A stretch of 64,000 nucleotides of DNA from Asticcacaulis sp. UBA2476 (GTDB lineage: Bacteria > Pseudomonadota > Alphaproteobacteria > Caulobacterales > Caulobacteraceae): NCBI GenBank assembly GCA_002342035.1, contig DDPE01000038.1:1-64000 (forward strand). Reading direction: 5' to 3'. The position numbers and the translations under genes are program-made. This document shows positions 7,533-16,379 of the stretch, in pieces. The notes under the pieces were generated by a model. It had not been told where the DNA came from. It saw only the letters and a list, made by a program, of their open reading frames with translations, and searched no databases. Each line of letters starts with the position of its first letter. The first letter of the stretch is position 1.

Positions 7533-9560
7533 ATGGCCAATATTACCGGAACCAACAACGCTGACACCCTTAATGGCACGTCCGAAGATGATGTCATCAA
7601 CGGGCTGGACGGCAATGATACCATCAATCTGGGCATAGGTTCCGATACCGTAAATGGCGGTAACGGCGATGATCTGTTTTACTTTAATGCGATCCAAAGC
7701 AGCACTCTAACCACCCCGGCAGGACTTCTGGATGGTGGTTCGGGCTTTGACACCATAGATGTCAGCGATATTTCTCCGGTTAGTCTGGGCAGTTTTACAA
7801 ACTCCATGAGCACCACGGCGGCAAGACTGCTAGTTGGAACCCAGGTACTGGAAATCAAAAATATTGAGCGCATCATCTTCGGCGATTCAGGCGTTACCAT
7901 CAGAGCGCAAAGCGCGCTTACTCCAAATCTTGAAATCATAACCGGATCTGGTAACGACACTATTGACGCTCTGGGCGCCTCTTTAACAGTATCTTCCGGC
8001 GCAGGTAACGACCGGATTTACATCACGTCCGCTGCCATCAATGATTATGGCACAGGCCATACAGATGGTGGCGACGGCCGCGATACCCTCAGACTGCCCA
8101 GTTTGGCGATGGTTGACCTTGTAGATGGATACGTAAATCTGGGCAGCGCCAATTGGGTCATTCAAAACTTCGAAGATATTCAGCTTAGTACGGCCTTCGG
8201 CTTAACTTCATCCGCCTTTGGCGATGATCAGGCCAATACGATCTCTGTGATTGCTTCCACCGCTGATACCGCCAGCAGTATGGTCATGATCAATGGCCGG
8301 GGCGGCGACGACATCATCAGCGGCAGCTTTGGGAGTGACGAACTCTACGGCGGAACCGGTAACGATACCCTGACCGGCGGCACGGGTGCGGACCTTATCG
8401 ATGGCGGTGATGGCTTTGACATCGCCAGCTATAACTCCGCCCTGGCTGGCCTGACCGTCGATCTGCAAAACATAGCGGCCAATACCGGCGACGCCAGCGG
8501 TGACAGCTATGTCGCCATCGAAGCCATTCTGGGCTCAGGCTATGATGACCGCTTGGCCGGGGATGGCGGCGACAATCGCCTGACGGGGGCTGCCGGTAAC
8601 GATACTCTGGAAGGCCGTGGCGGCAGCGATACCCTATTCGGCGGCATGGGCACGGATACGCTGATTGGTGGCGCGGACAATGACACGCTCTATGGCGAGG
8701 ACGGCACCGACACCCTGTTCGGCGAGACCGGCAACGACCTGATCATTGGCGGATATGGTGACGATAAAGGCTACGGACAGGACGGCAACGATATCCTGTT
8801 CGGCGAAGGTGGACACGATACCCTGGCCGGCGGCAATGGCGATGATCTGATCTACGGTCAGGAAGGTTCCGATACGCTGGTCGGCGAAAACGGCAACGAT
8901 CAGCTTTATGGCGGGATACACAATGACCGCCTTATCGGTGGGGCTGACAATGACCTGCTGTACGGTGAAGACGGCCATGACACCCTGTTCGGTGAAACGG
9001 GTACTGACACTCTGATTGGTGGATCAGGCCATGATCTCCTGTACGGACAAGACGATGATGACGTCCTATTCGGCGAGACCGGCGACGACAGCCTTTATGG
9101 CGGCACAGGCTCGGACCGGCTCTACGGTCAGGAGGGCAGTGATACACTGCACGGCGAATTGGGTCTGGACACGCTAAACGGTGGCGCCGGTAATGATTTT
9201 CTATTCGGCGGCGATGGGGCTGATCATCTGACCGGCGGCAGTGAAACGGACTACTTTTACTATGAGGCCCGCACCGGGCATGCCGATTTTGTCTATGACT
9301 TCAACCGCTCCGAAGGGGACAAATTCATTTTCAAAGGCGAGACCTTCAACGCGCCGGCCGGATTCCAACTGACCGAAGGCTTAGGCTTTCTAAGCGGAGC
9401 CAATGCTGTCCCGGTCGCCGCCACCGCCACAGTGTATTTCGACACCACCACCAGAGCCCTGTGGTATGACGCCGATGGCACAGGTGCCGGCGGCGGCAAT
9501 GTCATTGCGTTTTTGTTGAACACACCGAACGTTCAGGCCAGCGATTTCATATTTATCTAA
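7533..9560 (+). CDS. RTX (haemolysin-type calcium-binding repeat) secreted protein
   Basis: Probably exported by a type I secretion system and folded outside the cell on calcium. ATG 7533 (M-A-N-I-T-G-T-N-N-A-D) has AGAGGATATC upstream; there is no cleavable signal, as expected. An N-terminal third carries three degenerate repeat patches. The rest has about 30 tandem G-G-x-G-x-D-x-L-x nonapeptides. The last ~100 residues (L-W-Y-D-A-D-G-T-G-A-G-G-G...A-S-D-F-I-F-I) match the C-terminal secretion region typical of RTX proteins. No catalytic domain is visible and no HlyB/HlyD-type genes are nearby. Possible roles are surface layer, adhesion or biofilm matrix. Confidence 0.88.
   Translation: MANITGTNNADTLNGTSEDDVINGLDGNDTINLGIGSDTVNGGNGDDLFYFNAIQSSTLTTPAGLLDGGSGFDTIDVSDISPVSLGSFTNSMSTTAARLLVGTQVLEIKNIERIIFGDSGVTIRAQSALTPNLEIITGSGNDTIDALGASLTVSSGAGNDRIYITSAAINDYGTGHTDGGDGRDTLRLPSLAMVDLVDGYVNLGSANWVIQNFEDIQLSTAFGLTSSAFGDDQANTISVIASTADTASSMVMINGRGGDDIISGSFGSDELYGGTGNDTLTGGTGADLIDGGDGFDIASYNSALAGLTVDLQNIAANTGDASGDSYVAIEAILGSGYDDRLAGDGGDNRLTGAAGNDTLEGRGGSDTLFGGMGTDTLIGGADNDTLYGEDGTDTLFGETGNDLIIGGYGDDKGYGQDGNDILFGEGGHDTLAGGNGDDLIYGQEGSDTLVGENGNDQLYGGIHNDRLIGGADNDLLYGEDGHDTLFGETGTDTLIGGSGHDLLYGQDDDDVLFGETGDDSLYGGTGSDRLYGQEGSDTLHGELGLDTLNGGAGNDFLFGGDGADHLTGGSETDYFYYEARTGHADFVYDFNRSEGDKFIFKGETFNAPAGFQLTEGLGFLSGANAVPVAATATVYFDTTTRALWYDADGTGAGGGNVIAFLLNTPNVQASDFIFI
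8661..9200 (+). repeat. 270-bp tandem super-repeat in the RTX gene
   Basis: Two consecutive 270-bp blocks (8661-8930 and 8931-9200) each encode ten nonapeptides in the same order. Both begin I-G-G-A-D-N-D-x-L-Y-G-E-D-G and contain L-F-G-E-T-G and L-Y-G-Q-E-G-S-D-T-L. This indicates duplication of a ten-unit block rather than of single repeats. Confidence 0.7.
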
Positions 9561-10258
9561 TCGCGCCAGTCTTTCAGGCAGTCCTTGCGTCCTTTGAACA
9601 TGTCGCGCAGGCCCGGATACTGGCCGGTGCCATCGCGGTAGCGTTTCCAGTCTTTTTCGCGTTCGGCAATACATAGCTTTGCCGCGCGCTTCTCAGGCGG
9701 TTGAAGCGGCAGAGGCTTGGCGTCCTTGGCTATGTCTTCCAAAGCGCAATCCTTATCCATCACCTTACCGGCCAGGCGCTGCTGCTGACATAGTTCGCGC
9801 TTCAAAAGCGCCTGAGTTAGCGCGCCGCGCGTGCCCCCGCCGCCGTAAGCCTTGGGCGTCACCACCCCCGGAGCCGCGCCTTGAGGCGCAGAGGCTGTGG
9901 AGGGTGCGGACGCGGCCTCACCTTTAGGAGCCACTGGAGCCGTCACGATCGCTGGACGGGGGGCCGGAGTCGGCACCCCTGACGATTTCGGCGTGACGCT
10001 GACCGGCGGGTTTTCCTGCGGCTGTGTCATGGTTTTAGGTTTCGGTTGGACCGGTGCCGGATCATCGGCCGTATCGGCGCCTTCCGGCGGCACCACAGGC
10101 GGCATCTCGACCATCACGGCCTCAATCGCCCTGACCTCCGGCAGATCGAACTTGGCCTGCGTTTGCCACAGCGCCCAGCCAGTCAGGCCATGCACGATCA
10201 CGGCGACGCCCAGACCCAGCAGGATCGGCTTTTTATCATTCAGTTTGCGGGCCGCCAT
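9557..10258 (-). CDS. Membrane-anchored proline-rich TonB-like protein
   Basis: One N-terminal transmembrane helix (about residues 9-30, I-L-L-G-L-G-V-A-V-I-V-H-G) is followed by a Pro/Ala-rich periplasmic linker (V-E-M-P-P-V-V-P-P, P-V-Q-P-K-P-K), the layout of TonB-type energy transducers. The C-terminal ~95 residues are basic and Cys-containing (L-C-Q-Q-Q-R-L, R-K-D-C-L-K-D-W-R-D) and do not look like a TonB C-terminal domain. ATG 10258 is chosen because it directly precedes the helix; an upstream in-frame ATG at 10327 would add 23 unlikely residues. The stop overlaps the stop of the convergent RTX gene by 4 bp. The function is not known. Confidence 0.6.
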   Translation of the reverse strand: MAARKLNDKKPILLGLGVAVIVHGLTGWALWQTQAKFDLPEVRAIEAVMVEMPPVVPPEGADTADDPAPVQPKPKTMTQPQENPPVSVTPKSSGVPTPAPRPAIVTAPVAPKGEAASAPSTASAPQGAAPGVVTPKAYGGGGTRGALTQALLKRELCQQQRLAGKVMDKDCALEDIAKDAKPLPLQPPEKRAAKLCIAEREKDWKRYRDGTGQYPGLRDMFKGRKDCLKDWRD

Positions 10259-10446
10259 AGCCTGAACTGAACCACCGCCCTGTGTCGCAATTGCGGCCTT
10301 TAGGTTACCGCAGGCGAGCATGGGCAAAATAAAATATCGGCAAAATCTGAGATCGCGGCAATCCGCGCTTCGGTCGGCGGCGTATTCCTGATCAGAAGCG
10401 CGCTTTGATTCCCATGTTCCCCTTTTAAGACCTTCAAGGAGTTACC

Positions 10447-11010
10447 ATGACACATCTGCGCCCCCAGAGTTTGCGCCTCCTGAGCCGATTTGCCGCGTCC
10501 ATCCTGATCGGTGCCAGCCTGATGGCCGCCCCGGCCATGGCGGATCACCATGCTAAGAAAGCTGATAAGACCATCGTTGAAACCGCGGCCGCCAATCCGG
10601 ATTTTTCCACCCTGGTTGCCGCCGTTAAGGCCGCAGATCTGGCGGGCACCCTCTCCGGCACCGGCCCGTTCACCGTATTTGCCCCGACCAACACCGCCTT
10701 TAACGCCCTGCCCGCCGGCACGGTTGACACCCTTCTCAAGCCCGAAAACAAGGCCCAACTGACCAAGGTCCTGACCTATCACGTCGTCGCCGGTAAGGTG
10801 TCGGCCAAAAAGCTCGGTGAACTGATCGCGGCGGGTGGCGGCAGCTACAAGATCACCACCGTCAGCGGCGATACCCTCACCGCCACGCAGGATATGGGCA
10901 AGATCAAACTGACCGATGAAACCGGCGCGTCCGGCCATGTCACCGCCGCCGACCTGTGGCAATCGAACGGTGTGATCCATGTGGTCGATAAGGTCGTATT
11001 ACCCCAGTAG
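10447..11010 (+). CDS. Secreted fasciclin (FAS1) domain protein
   Basis: Extracytoplasmic FAS1-domain protein of the kind linked to adhesion. A signal peptide (to about residue 33, A-P-A-M-A) is followed by one FAS1 domain. Its H1 region reads T-G-P-F-T-V-F-A-P-T-N-T-A-F and the H2 region V-L-T-Y-H-V-V-A-G-K, ending G-V-I-H-V-V-D-K-V-V-L-P. CAAGGAG lies at ideal spacing before ATG 10447. It is a single-gene unit with a strong terminator 60 bp downstream. Confidence 0.9.
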   Translation: MTHLRPQSLRLLSRFAASILIGASLMAAPAMADHHAKKADKTIVETAAANPDFSTLVAAVKAADLAGTLSGTGPFTVFAPTNTAFNALPAGTVDTLLKPENKAQLTKVLTYHVVAGKVSAKKLGELIAAGGGSYKITTVSGDTLTATQDMGKIKLTDETGASGHVTAADLWQSNGVIHVVDKVVLPQ

Positions 11011-11068
11011 AGTTGAGTAAAGTGTTCGAGACACTTCCAGCCTAGATCCCCAATTAGGCCCCCTACCT

Positions 11069-11104
11069 GCCCCCGAAGCATCCCCTTCTTCGGGGGCTTT
11101 TTTT
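11069..11104 (+). terminator. Intrinsic terminator of the fasciclin gene
   Basis: CCCCCGAAG pairs with CTTCGGGGG around a short loop and runs into seven T. It ends three bases before the stop of the convergent MmcQ/YjbR gene. Confidence 0.85.
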
Positions 11105-11107
11105 CGC

Positions 11108-11452
11108 CTACAACTGCGCGAGGTCATAGGCTTTAATAGTCGCCTTCTTCGCCTGTGCGCGCCATACCCGCTCGATATTAGTCTTAACCCAGTCGATATC
11201 GAGCCGCTCAGGCCGCCCCAGAATAAACGGCCAGGGCTTGTGATGATCGGTGGTAAAAAAAGTCTCAGGATCGACTTCCAGCAGGAAATCGCGTTCCTCG
11301 AACGGCACCTTAAACACCGGGCAGTCATATTGCGGATTCCAGAACAGGATAGCCTTTTTGTTGACCTTGAATGAGCGCGCATCCCATGACATGCCCTCGG
11401 TCGTATCGGGAAAGCTTAAAATAATCGCGCGGATATCTTCAAACGTGACCAT
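11108..11452 (-). CDS. MmcQ/YjbR family protein
   Basis: Small cytoplasmic protein of the MmcQ/YjbR fold, often described as DNA-binding-like, with no established reaction. Recognised by the short alpha/beta layout with D-I-R-A-I-I-L-S-F-P-D-T-T-E-G, F-K-V-N-K-K-A-I-L-F and the D-W-V-K-T-N-I-E-R-V-W-R-A-Q-A-K-K tail. The length (114 residues) is typical. It is flanked by the convergent fasciclin gene and the divergent SGNH esterase gene. Confidence 0.75.
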   Translation of the reverse strand: MVTFEDIRAIILSFPDTTEGMSWDARSFKVNKKAILFWNPQYDCPVFKVPFEERDFLLEVDPETFFTTDHHKPWPFILGRPERLDIDWVKTNIERVWRAQAKKATIKAYDLAQL

Positions 11453-11510
11453 GCTTTTCTTGCCTCTGTGGTGGCTTTGGTTCTAGGCTACCACAAAAAG
11501 GGAGAAAGAT

Positions 11511-12728
11511 ATGAAACGCCATGTGTGGGCCGTGCTGGCCGCCGCTTTTGCTTTGTCGTCGCCTGCCGCGTTTGCGGAGAAGTGGGTCGGTACATGGGGA
11601 TCATCGCAATATCTGGCCGAAGGCGACAACGCCCTGCCCGCTGAAGCTCAGGACATTACCTTACGCCAGATCGTGCGCGTCTCGCGCGGCGGTGAGCGTT
11701 TCAAGGTGCGCATCTCCAACGCCTTTGGCACGGAAGCCCTGACCATAGGCGCGGCCCACATCGCCCCCGGCACCCCCGGCACATCGCGTATTGATGCCGC
11801 CACCGGCACGTCACTGACCTTTTCGGGCCGCGCGAGCGTTACCATTCCAGCAGGCGCATCCTATGAGACCGATCCGGTCGATATGGCACTCAAACCCTTA
11901 TCCGACATGGCCATAAGCCTTTACCTGCCCAAGGTTCCGGCGCGTCAGACCGGCCATCCGGGATCGCGCACCACCTCCTACCGCGTCAGCGGCAATCAGG
12001 TTGCCGCCGCTGATTTCACCAATGCCACGCCGGTTGACCGCTGGTATCATATCGCCGCTATCGAGGTTGAGGCCAAAAAGGGTGCCGCCATCGTGGCTAT
12101 TGGCGACTCGATCACCGACGGGCGCGGATCGACCACCAATGGCAATGACCGCTGGCCTGATTTTCTGGCCAAACGCCTGCAAGCCGACCGTAAGCTGAAA
12201 GACCTCGGTGTGCTCAATATGGGCATAGGTGGCAACCGCATCCTCAACGACGGCTCAGGCCCCAACGCCATGGCCCGCTTTGAGCGCGATGTCCTGTCGC
12301 AAGCCGGTGTGAAGTACCTGATCGTGCTCGAAGGCGTCAATGATCTCGGCACCCTCACCCGCGAAGCGCCGGTAAGCGATGCTGCCCATAAGGCCCATGT
12401 CGCCGACCTGATCACCGCCTACCAGCAGATGATCAGCCGCGCCCGCAGCCACGGCATCAAGGTTTACGGCGCCACCGTCATGGCCTATATGGGCTTTGAC
12501 TATTACCGCCCGACCGCGCTCAACGAAGCCGACCGTCAGGCGCTCAATGCCTGGATACGCACGCCCGGCAATTTTGACGGCGTGATCGACTTTGATGCCG
12601 CCACCCGCGACCCGGCTGACCCGTCGCGCCTTAAGCCGGAATACGATATGGGCGACCATATCCACACCTCACCGGCAGGCTTTAAGGCGATGGCCGATGC
12701 CATTGATCTCAGCCTGTTCAAGAAGTGA
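11511..12728 (+). CDS. Secreted SGNH/GDSL-type esterase
   Basis: Exported hydrolase, probably an acetyl- or lipo-esterase acting on polysaccharide side chains. The signal peptide ends A-A-F-A-E. After an N-terminal beta-rich domain of about 180 residues the SGNH blocks appear in order: block I G-D-S-I-T-D-G with the nucleophile Ser, block II M-G-I-G-G-N, block III E-G-V-N-D-L-G, and block V D-H-I-H-T-S with the Asp and His. All catalytic elements are present. GGGAGAAAGAT precedes ATG 11511. Nearby GH5 and GH3 genes fit polysaccharide use, but it is not in an operon with them. Confidence 0.88.
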   Translation: MKRHVWAVLAAAFALSSPAAFAEKWVGTWGSSQYLAEGDNALPAEAQDITLRQIVRVSRGGERFKVRISNAFGTEALTIGAAHIAPGTPGTSRIDAATGTSLTFSGRASVTIPAGASYETDPVDMALKPLSDMAISLYLPKVPARQTGHPGSRTTSYRVSGNQVAAADFTNATPVDRWYHIAAIEVEAKKGAAIVAIGDSITDGRGSTTNGNDRWPDFLAKRLQADRKLKDLGVLNMGIGGNRILNDGSGPNAMARFERDVLSQAGVKYLIVLEGVNDLGTLTREAPVSDAAHKAHVADLITAYQQMISRARSHGIKVYGATVMAYMGFDYYRPTALNEADRQALNAWIRTPGNFDGVIDFDAATRDPADPSRLKPEYDMGDHIHTSPAGFKAMADAIDLSLFKK

Positions 12729-12854
12729 TCACAAACCTTAACACCAACAGAAAACCCCCGTTACACGATGTGTAAGGGTGCGACATTTTCGCCCCTTAAT
12801 TATCTCGCATGCGCAGCATATATACAGCCTGTCAAACAAACAGGAGATTTGATT

Positions 12855-12947
12855 ATGCGTAGCGAAAGACTTGAACAGGTATCCGTATTTGCCATGCCGG
12901 TAACTTTACTTATCGGATTTCTGATGGCGGTGGCTGCGGCCCTGTAA
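12855..12947 (+). CDS. 30-residue single-span membrane peptide
   Basis: A short frame starting at ATG 12855 and ending TAA 12947, with an ideal AGGAGATTTGATT leader. The peptide begins M-R-S-E-R-L-E-Q-V-S-V-F-A-M and continues as one hydrophobic helix (P-V-T-L-L-I-G-F-L-M-A-V-A-A-A-L) to its end. A small inverted repeat (CCTGT/ACAGG) overlaps the ribosome site, and a strong terminator begins 31 bp after the stop, so this is a complete transcription unit. Function unknown; small-membrane-protein regulators look like this. The main alternative is a leader peptide or a non-coding RNA. Confidence 0.55.
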   Translation: MRSERLEQVSVFAMPVTLLIGFLMAVAAAL

Positions 12948-12977
12948 TCGGCCATCCGATTACATACCTGAATATTC

Positions 12978-13022
12978 AAAAAGGGCGACCGGATTAAGTT
13001 CCGGCCGCCCTTTTGATTTTTT
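12978..13022 (+). terminator. Intrinsic terminator after the small membrane peptide
   Basis: AAAAGGGCG-A-CCGG pairs with CCGG-C-CGCCCTTTT around ATTAAGTT, followed by GATTTTTT. It separates the small peptide gene from the downstream sigma factor gene. Confidence 0.85.
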
Positions 13023-13097
13023 GGTCCCCGACTGTAAGGTTTCCCTGGTCGCAGACGTCTAACCTTACGAACACACCACAGATATGAAGGGGATTAG

Positions 13098-13598
13098 GTG
13101 AACGGCACCGCCAAATTCGATGCCTGGATAAGGCCGCACATGGGCGCGCTGATGCGCATCGCCCGCGCCTTTGCCGAGCCCGCCGATCAGCACGATCTGA
13201 TGCAGGAACTGATGATCAGCGCGTGGAGAGCCATGCCGGCTTTTCGCGGCGACGCTGCGGCCTCAACCTTCATCTACCGCGTCGCTCACAACCGCGCCCT
13301 GACGTGGAAAAAGCGCCATAGCCTTAGCCTGTTCCGCGCACGAGCCGCGCAGATCGACATGGCGGTTTTAAACGATGGCGGCACAGACGGGGAGAGTGCG
13401 CGGCTTGAGGCGCTTTATGCGGCCCTGCGGCAGCTAACACCGATCGACCGGTCGCTGATGCTTTTGTGGCTGGAGGCCACCCCCTATGCCGATATGGCCG
13501 CCCTGCATGGCCTGACTGAGACCAATATCGGCGCGCGCCTGACCCGCGCCCGCGCCCGTCTTTCGGCCCTGATCCATGAGGTATCCAATGAACACTGA
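13098..13598 (+). CDS. ECF-type RNA polymerase sigma factor
   Basis: Extracytoplasmic-function sigma factor. Region 2 spans roughly residues 15-80 (A-D-Q-H-D-L-M-Q-E-L-M-I-S-A-W-R, then F-I-Y-R-V-A-H-N-R-A). Region 4 spans about 110-160 (L-T-P-I-D-R-S-L-M-L-L-W-L-E, then a helix-turn-helix with E-T-N-I-G-A-R-L-T-R-A-R). The GTG start at 13098 has GAAGGGGATTAG before it. The gene overlaps the next membrane-protein gene by 11 bp, the usual arrangement for a sigma factor and its membrane regulator. Confidence 0.87.
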   Translation: MNGTAKFDAWIRPHMGALMRIARAFAEPADQHDLMQELMISAWRAMPAFRGDAAASTFIYRVAHNRALTWKKRHSLSLFRARAAQIDMAVLNDGGTDGESARLEALYAALRQLTPIDRSLMLLWLEATPYADMAALHGLTETNIGARLTRARARLSALIHEVSNEH

Positions 13599-14190
13599 AG
13601 CCTTTGAGCGCCTGTGGCGCACCCACGATAACGACCTTAATGCCACGGCTACGGCCTATCTGCTGGAGGATATGATGACGACCCTGAAACAACGGCGCGC
13701 CCGCCAAAACCGATTTTTCCTGTTTATGACCGCTATTCTGGGCACGATAACCTTTGTGGCCGGTTATGACATGATTAAAAACGACAGCCTTGATCCGGCA
13801 CGCGAATGGGCGCCGCTTCTGATGCTGGCAGCGCCGTGGATAGCGCTCCTGCTGATGCGTCGACGCTTTAACCGCCACCTGAACGCCTTTCCCCATACCG
13901 AAGGCAGCCTGCCCGATAGTTTGCGCGTCATGGCCGATGAAAACCGCGCCGCCCGCACCCAGGCCCTTATTTTGCTGGTGATCATGGTCATTTTCCCGGT
14001 CATCACCGGATTTGCCCTGTGGCAACTGATGCTGGTGGGTAAGATGGAATGGGTCCATGTCCAGCAGGCCGCGCTGTTGTTCGGCGGGGCCTTGGGCGCG
14101 TCGGCCCTGTGGCAGGTCATCCGTTATGTCCGCATCCTGAAACCCGAAGGCCTGCGCCTCAAGGCCCTGCTGCAAGACTATCAAAATTAA
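13588..14190 (+). CDS. Four-span membrane protein, candidate anti-sigma factor
   Basis: Begins inside the ECF sigma gene and carries four hydrophobic segments at about residues 43-62, 75-92, 130-152 and 160-178. The first 40 residues are cytosolic and charged (E-R-L-W-R-T-H-D-N-D-L...K-Q-R-R-A-R), a plausible sigma-binding region. No zinc-binding anti-sigma motif (HxxxCxxC) is visible, so the anti-sigma role rests on gene order alone. ATG 13588 follows GAGGTATCC. Confidence 0.65.
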   Translation: MNTEAFERLWRTHDNDLNATATAYLLEDMMTTLKQRRARQNRFFLFMTAILGTITFVAGYDMIKNDSLDPAREWAPLLMLAAPWIALLLMRRRFNRHLNAFPHTEGSLPDSLRVMADENRAARTQALILLVIMVIFPVITGFALWQLMLVGKMEWVHVQQAALLFGGALGASALWQVIRYVRILKPEGLRLKALLQDYQN

Positions 14191-14207
14191 AAGACAGACA
14201 AGACAAA

Positions 14208-14234
14208 GGGCGATTGCCACTCCGGCAACCGCCC
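14208..14234. terminator. Hairpin between convergent genes
   Basis: GGGCG-A-TTGCC pairs with GGCAA-CCGCCC around ACTCC, between the membrane-protein gene and the convergent GH5 gene. There is no long T-tract. Confidence 0.4.
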
Positions 14235-14260
14235 CTCATCTCCCCGTACCTCGTGTAGCG

Positions 14261-15775
14261 TTACTGGCCCATGTTCAGAACATAGACCGGACCCAACTCA
14301 ACGCCGCCTTTGATATGCCCCAGATGGAGAGACACATTGGCCTTACCCGCCGGATAATCGGCCGGCGCGATACCAGCAAAGCTTAAGGTTTCCCACTGCG
14401 GTGTCAGGGTAATCTGGCCTGACACTATGCCGGTATAGGGCGCTTCATTTTGCTGGATGATGGCGGTGATCTGGGCCTTTGCCGTCGGCTCAGCGCTGTC
14501 GAGGCGCGCCATGACCGCAAACACCAGCTTATCGCCTTTTTTGATATTGCCGTTGAGCGCGACCGCAGCACCTATATCCCACGGATTGGGCCGGGCTGCG
14601 GGCACGGTCACCCTGAGCGCGCTTTTCACCACGGAGGACTTATCCTGCCGCAGGGCATGGGTTTGGCCTTCGCCGTAAACGGCCCAGCCACTAACCTTCG
14701 GGCTGTTAATCAGATATTTGAGGATATCATCCTCTTCTTTAGCCGGTACCGCCGCTGAGGCTGAGGCTTTTTCCGGGATCAGCGCCCCGTGGATCGGCGC
14801 ATTCCATGAATCCGCCGGTACGTCATAGACCACAAAATCGCTGTCGAACTGCCAGTAGGCCCAGGCAAAACCGCGCGCCTCGGCCGCCCGCGCTACGGCC
14901 GCCGTATAGGCCACGCGTGAGGCCATATCGGCCTTATCATAGGCGCCAAACTCCCCCAAAAGTATTGGGCGGCCATGCGCCTTGGACCACGCCGCCACCT
15001 TATCGAAATTGGCCTCAAGCTGATCGCGGTCACCTTTCGTGCCCCAACGCACCCCAAGCTGCGTAAAGGCCGGCGCCCAGGATGCCCCCTGATGGGTAAA
15101 CTCCATCGGCGTGTAGTAGTGGAAGGTCACGATGATATGCCGGTCATCCTGCGGCAGTTTCAGGTTCGGCAACTGATCGAGACTGTTCCATGACTGCGGC
15201 CCGATAATGACATTGCGGGTGGGATTGGTGGCGCGGATGATGGCCAGATTTTCCGCCACCATATCGTTCCACGCCGCATCAACGGCCATGTTTGGTTCAT
15301 TGAGGATTTCAAAAACAACCTGCGGCGGCGCGTCCTTATAGACTTCCGAAATCTGCGTCCAGAAGGCCTTGAGTTTAACCCGGCAGGCGGGCACATCCTT
15401 GGCACATTCATTGAAATTATGCTGATCAAGGATGACGGTCAGGCCGGCATCGAGCGCGCCCTTAACCACCCCATCGAGCGTTTTCAGATAGGCCGGTTTC
15501 AGACGGTTATCTGCGCCCATGTGTTCAAAGGCATGCAGGTTGACCCGCACCGTATCAAAGCCACCGTCCTTGATAATCTTGAAATGCTTTTGCTGAAAGC
15601 GCGCCTTAGACGGATCGCTCCAGATCGGGTCATAGCCGATGATATTGACGCCCCGGCGCATGGCCTGCGTTTGCGCTTCGGCGGTAAAGCTGGTCGGCTG
15701 GGCCATCGCAATGACCGGCGCAAGCAGCGCGCACAGCATCACAAGCAGACCCGATAAGGTCTTGAATTTAAACAT
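14261..15775 (-). CDS. Secreted GH5-family glycoside hydrolase
   Basis: Exported endo-glycosidase with a GH5 (cellulase-type) barrel; cellulose, mannan or a related beta-glycan are possible substrates. A signal peptide (to about residue 25, V-I-A-M-A-Q) precedes the barrel, which reads G-V-N-I-I-G-Y, T-V-R-V-N-L-H and L-D-Q-H-N-F-N-E-C. The acid/base Glu is in E-I-L-N-E-P-N, a conserved H-Y-Y follows, and the nucleophile Glu is in L-L-G-E-F-G-A. After about residue 340 a linker leads to a beta-rich C-terminal domain of about 150 residues that resembles a carbohydrate-binding module. AGGGATGAT precedes ATG 15775. Confidence 0.88.
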   Translation of the reverse strand: MFKFKTLSGLLVMLCALLAPVIAMAQPTSFTAEAQTQAMRRGVNIIGYDPIWSDPSKARFQQKHFKIIKDGGFDTVRVNLHAFEHMGADNRLKPAYLKTLDGVVKGALDAGLTVILDQHNFNECAKDVPACRVKLKAFWTQISEVYKDAPPQVVFEILNEPNMAVDAAWNDMVAENLAIIRATNPTRNVIIGPQSWNSLDQLPNLKLPQDDRHIIVTFHYYTPMEFTHQGASWAPAFTQLGVRWGTKGDRDQLEANFDKVAAWSKAHGRPILLGEFGAYDKADMASRVAYTAAVARAAEARGFAWAYWQFDSDFVVYDVPADSWNAPIHGALIPEKASASAAVPAKEEDDILKYLINSPKVSGWAVYGEGQTHALRQDKSSVVKSALRVTVPAARPNPWDIGAAVALNGNIKKGDKLVFAVMARLDSAEPTAKAQITAIIQQNEAPYTGIVSGQITLTPQWETLSFAGIAPADYPAGKANVSLHLGHIKGGVELGPVYVLNMGQ

Positions 15776-15944
15776 AGATCATCCCTGTATTTAATTTTTA
15801 TGTTTGGTTTTGATATTAACCTATCACAGGATACCGGACGTTCAAAATGAAATGTCAGCGCTGTCAAAACGGCCTGGCGCTCACTCTGCTGACAAAAACC
15901 GACAGCACGGCTGCGTACATATCCGCGCATCACGGAGAGACATT

Positions 15945-16379
15945 ATGGAAACGCAAAGCCTGCATCGCGGTCGTCTGATCGACCACATCCAACTGGTCGT
16001 CAAAGACCTGCCCGCCAGTCAGCGCTTTTATGAGGCGGTATTGGCCGCTCTCGACATCCCGATGGGCGGCACCGGCGATGACTATTTCTGGGTCGATGAG
16101 TTGTTTGTCTCCAGCGCCGACAGCCCCGCCGCCCACGGCCACCTGACCGGCCGCCACCATCTGGCGTTTCAGGCCAAGGATGAGGCCATGGTCAAGGCGT
16201 TTTATGAGGCGGCCCTCAACAGCGGCGGCACGGATAATGGTGCTCCCGGTTTACGCCCCTACCACCCCGGTTATTACGCCGCCTTTGTGATCGACCCCGA
16301 TGACAACAATATCGAAGCCGTCTATCATGGCCCTGCCCGCCGCTCCGCCGACAGCGTGGTGGTTGAGTTTGATGAGTAG
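15945..16379 (+). CDS. VOC/glyoxalase-family protein
   Basis: Small metal-dependent vicinal-oxygen-chelate protein; the substrate is unknown. It has two beta-alpha-beta-beta-beta halves. H-I-Q-L-V-V-K-D-L opens the first, H-H-L-A-F-Q-A-K-D the second, and the closing I-D-P-D-D-N-N-I-E-A-V-Y-H places the usual Glu ligand. CACGGAGAGACATT before ATG 15945 decides the start. The gene overlaps the following YdeI-like gene by 8 bp. Confidence 0.82.
   Translation: METQSLHRGRLIDHIQLVVKDLPASQRFYEAVLAALDIPMGGTGDDYFWVDELFVSSADSPAAHGHLTGRHHLAFQAKDEAMVKAFYEAALNSGGTDNGAPGLRPYHPGYYAAFVIDPDDNNIEAVYHGPARRSADSVVVEFDE

Noticed and set aside
8280..9250. CRISPR-like regular repeats
   Set aside because: The periodicity is 27 bp of coding nonapeptide repeats in the RTX gene, without spacers. 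No CRISPR array was seen in the window.
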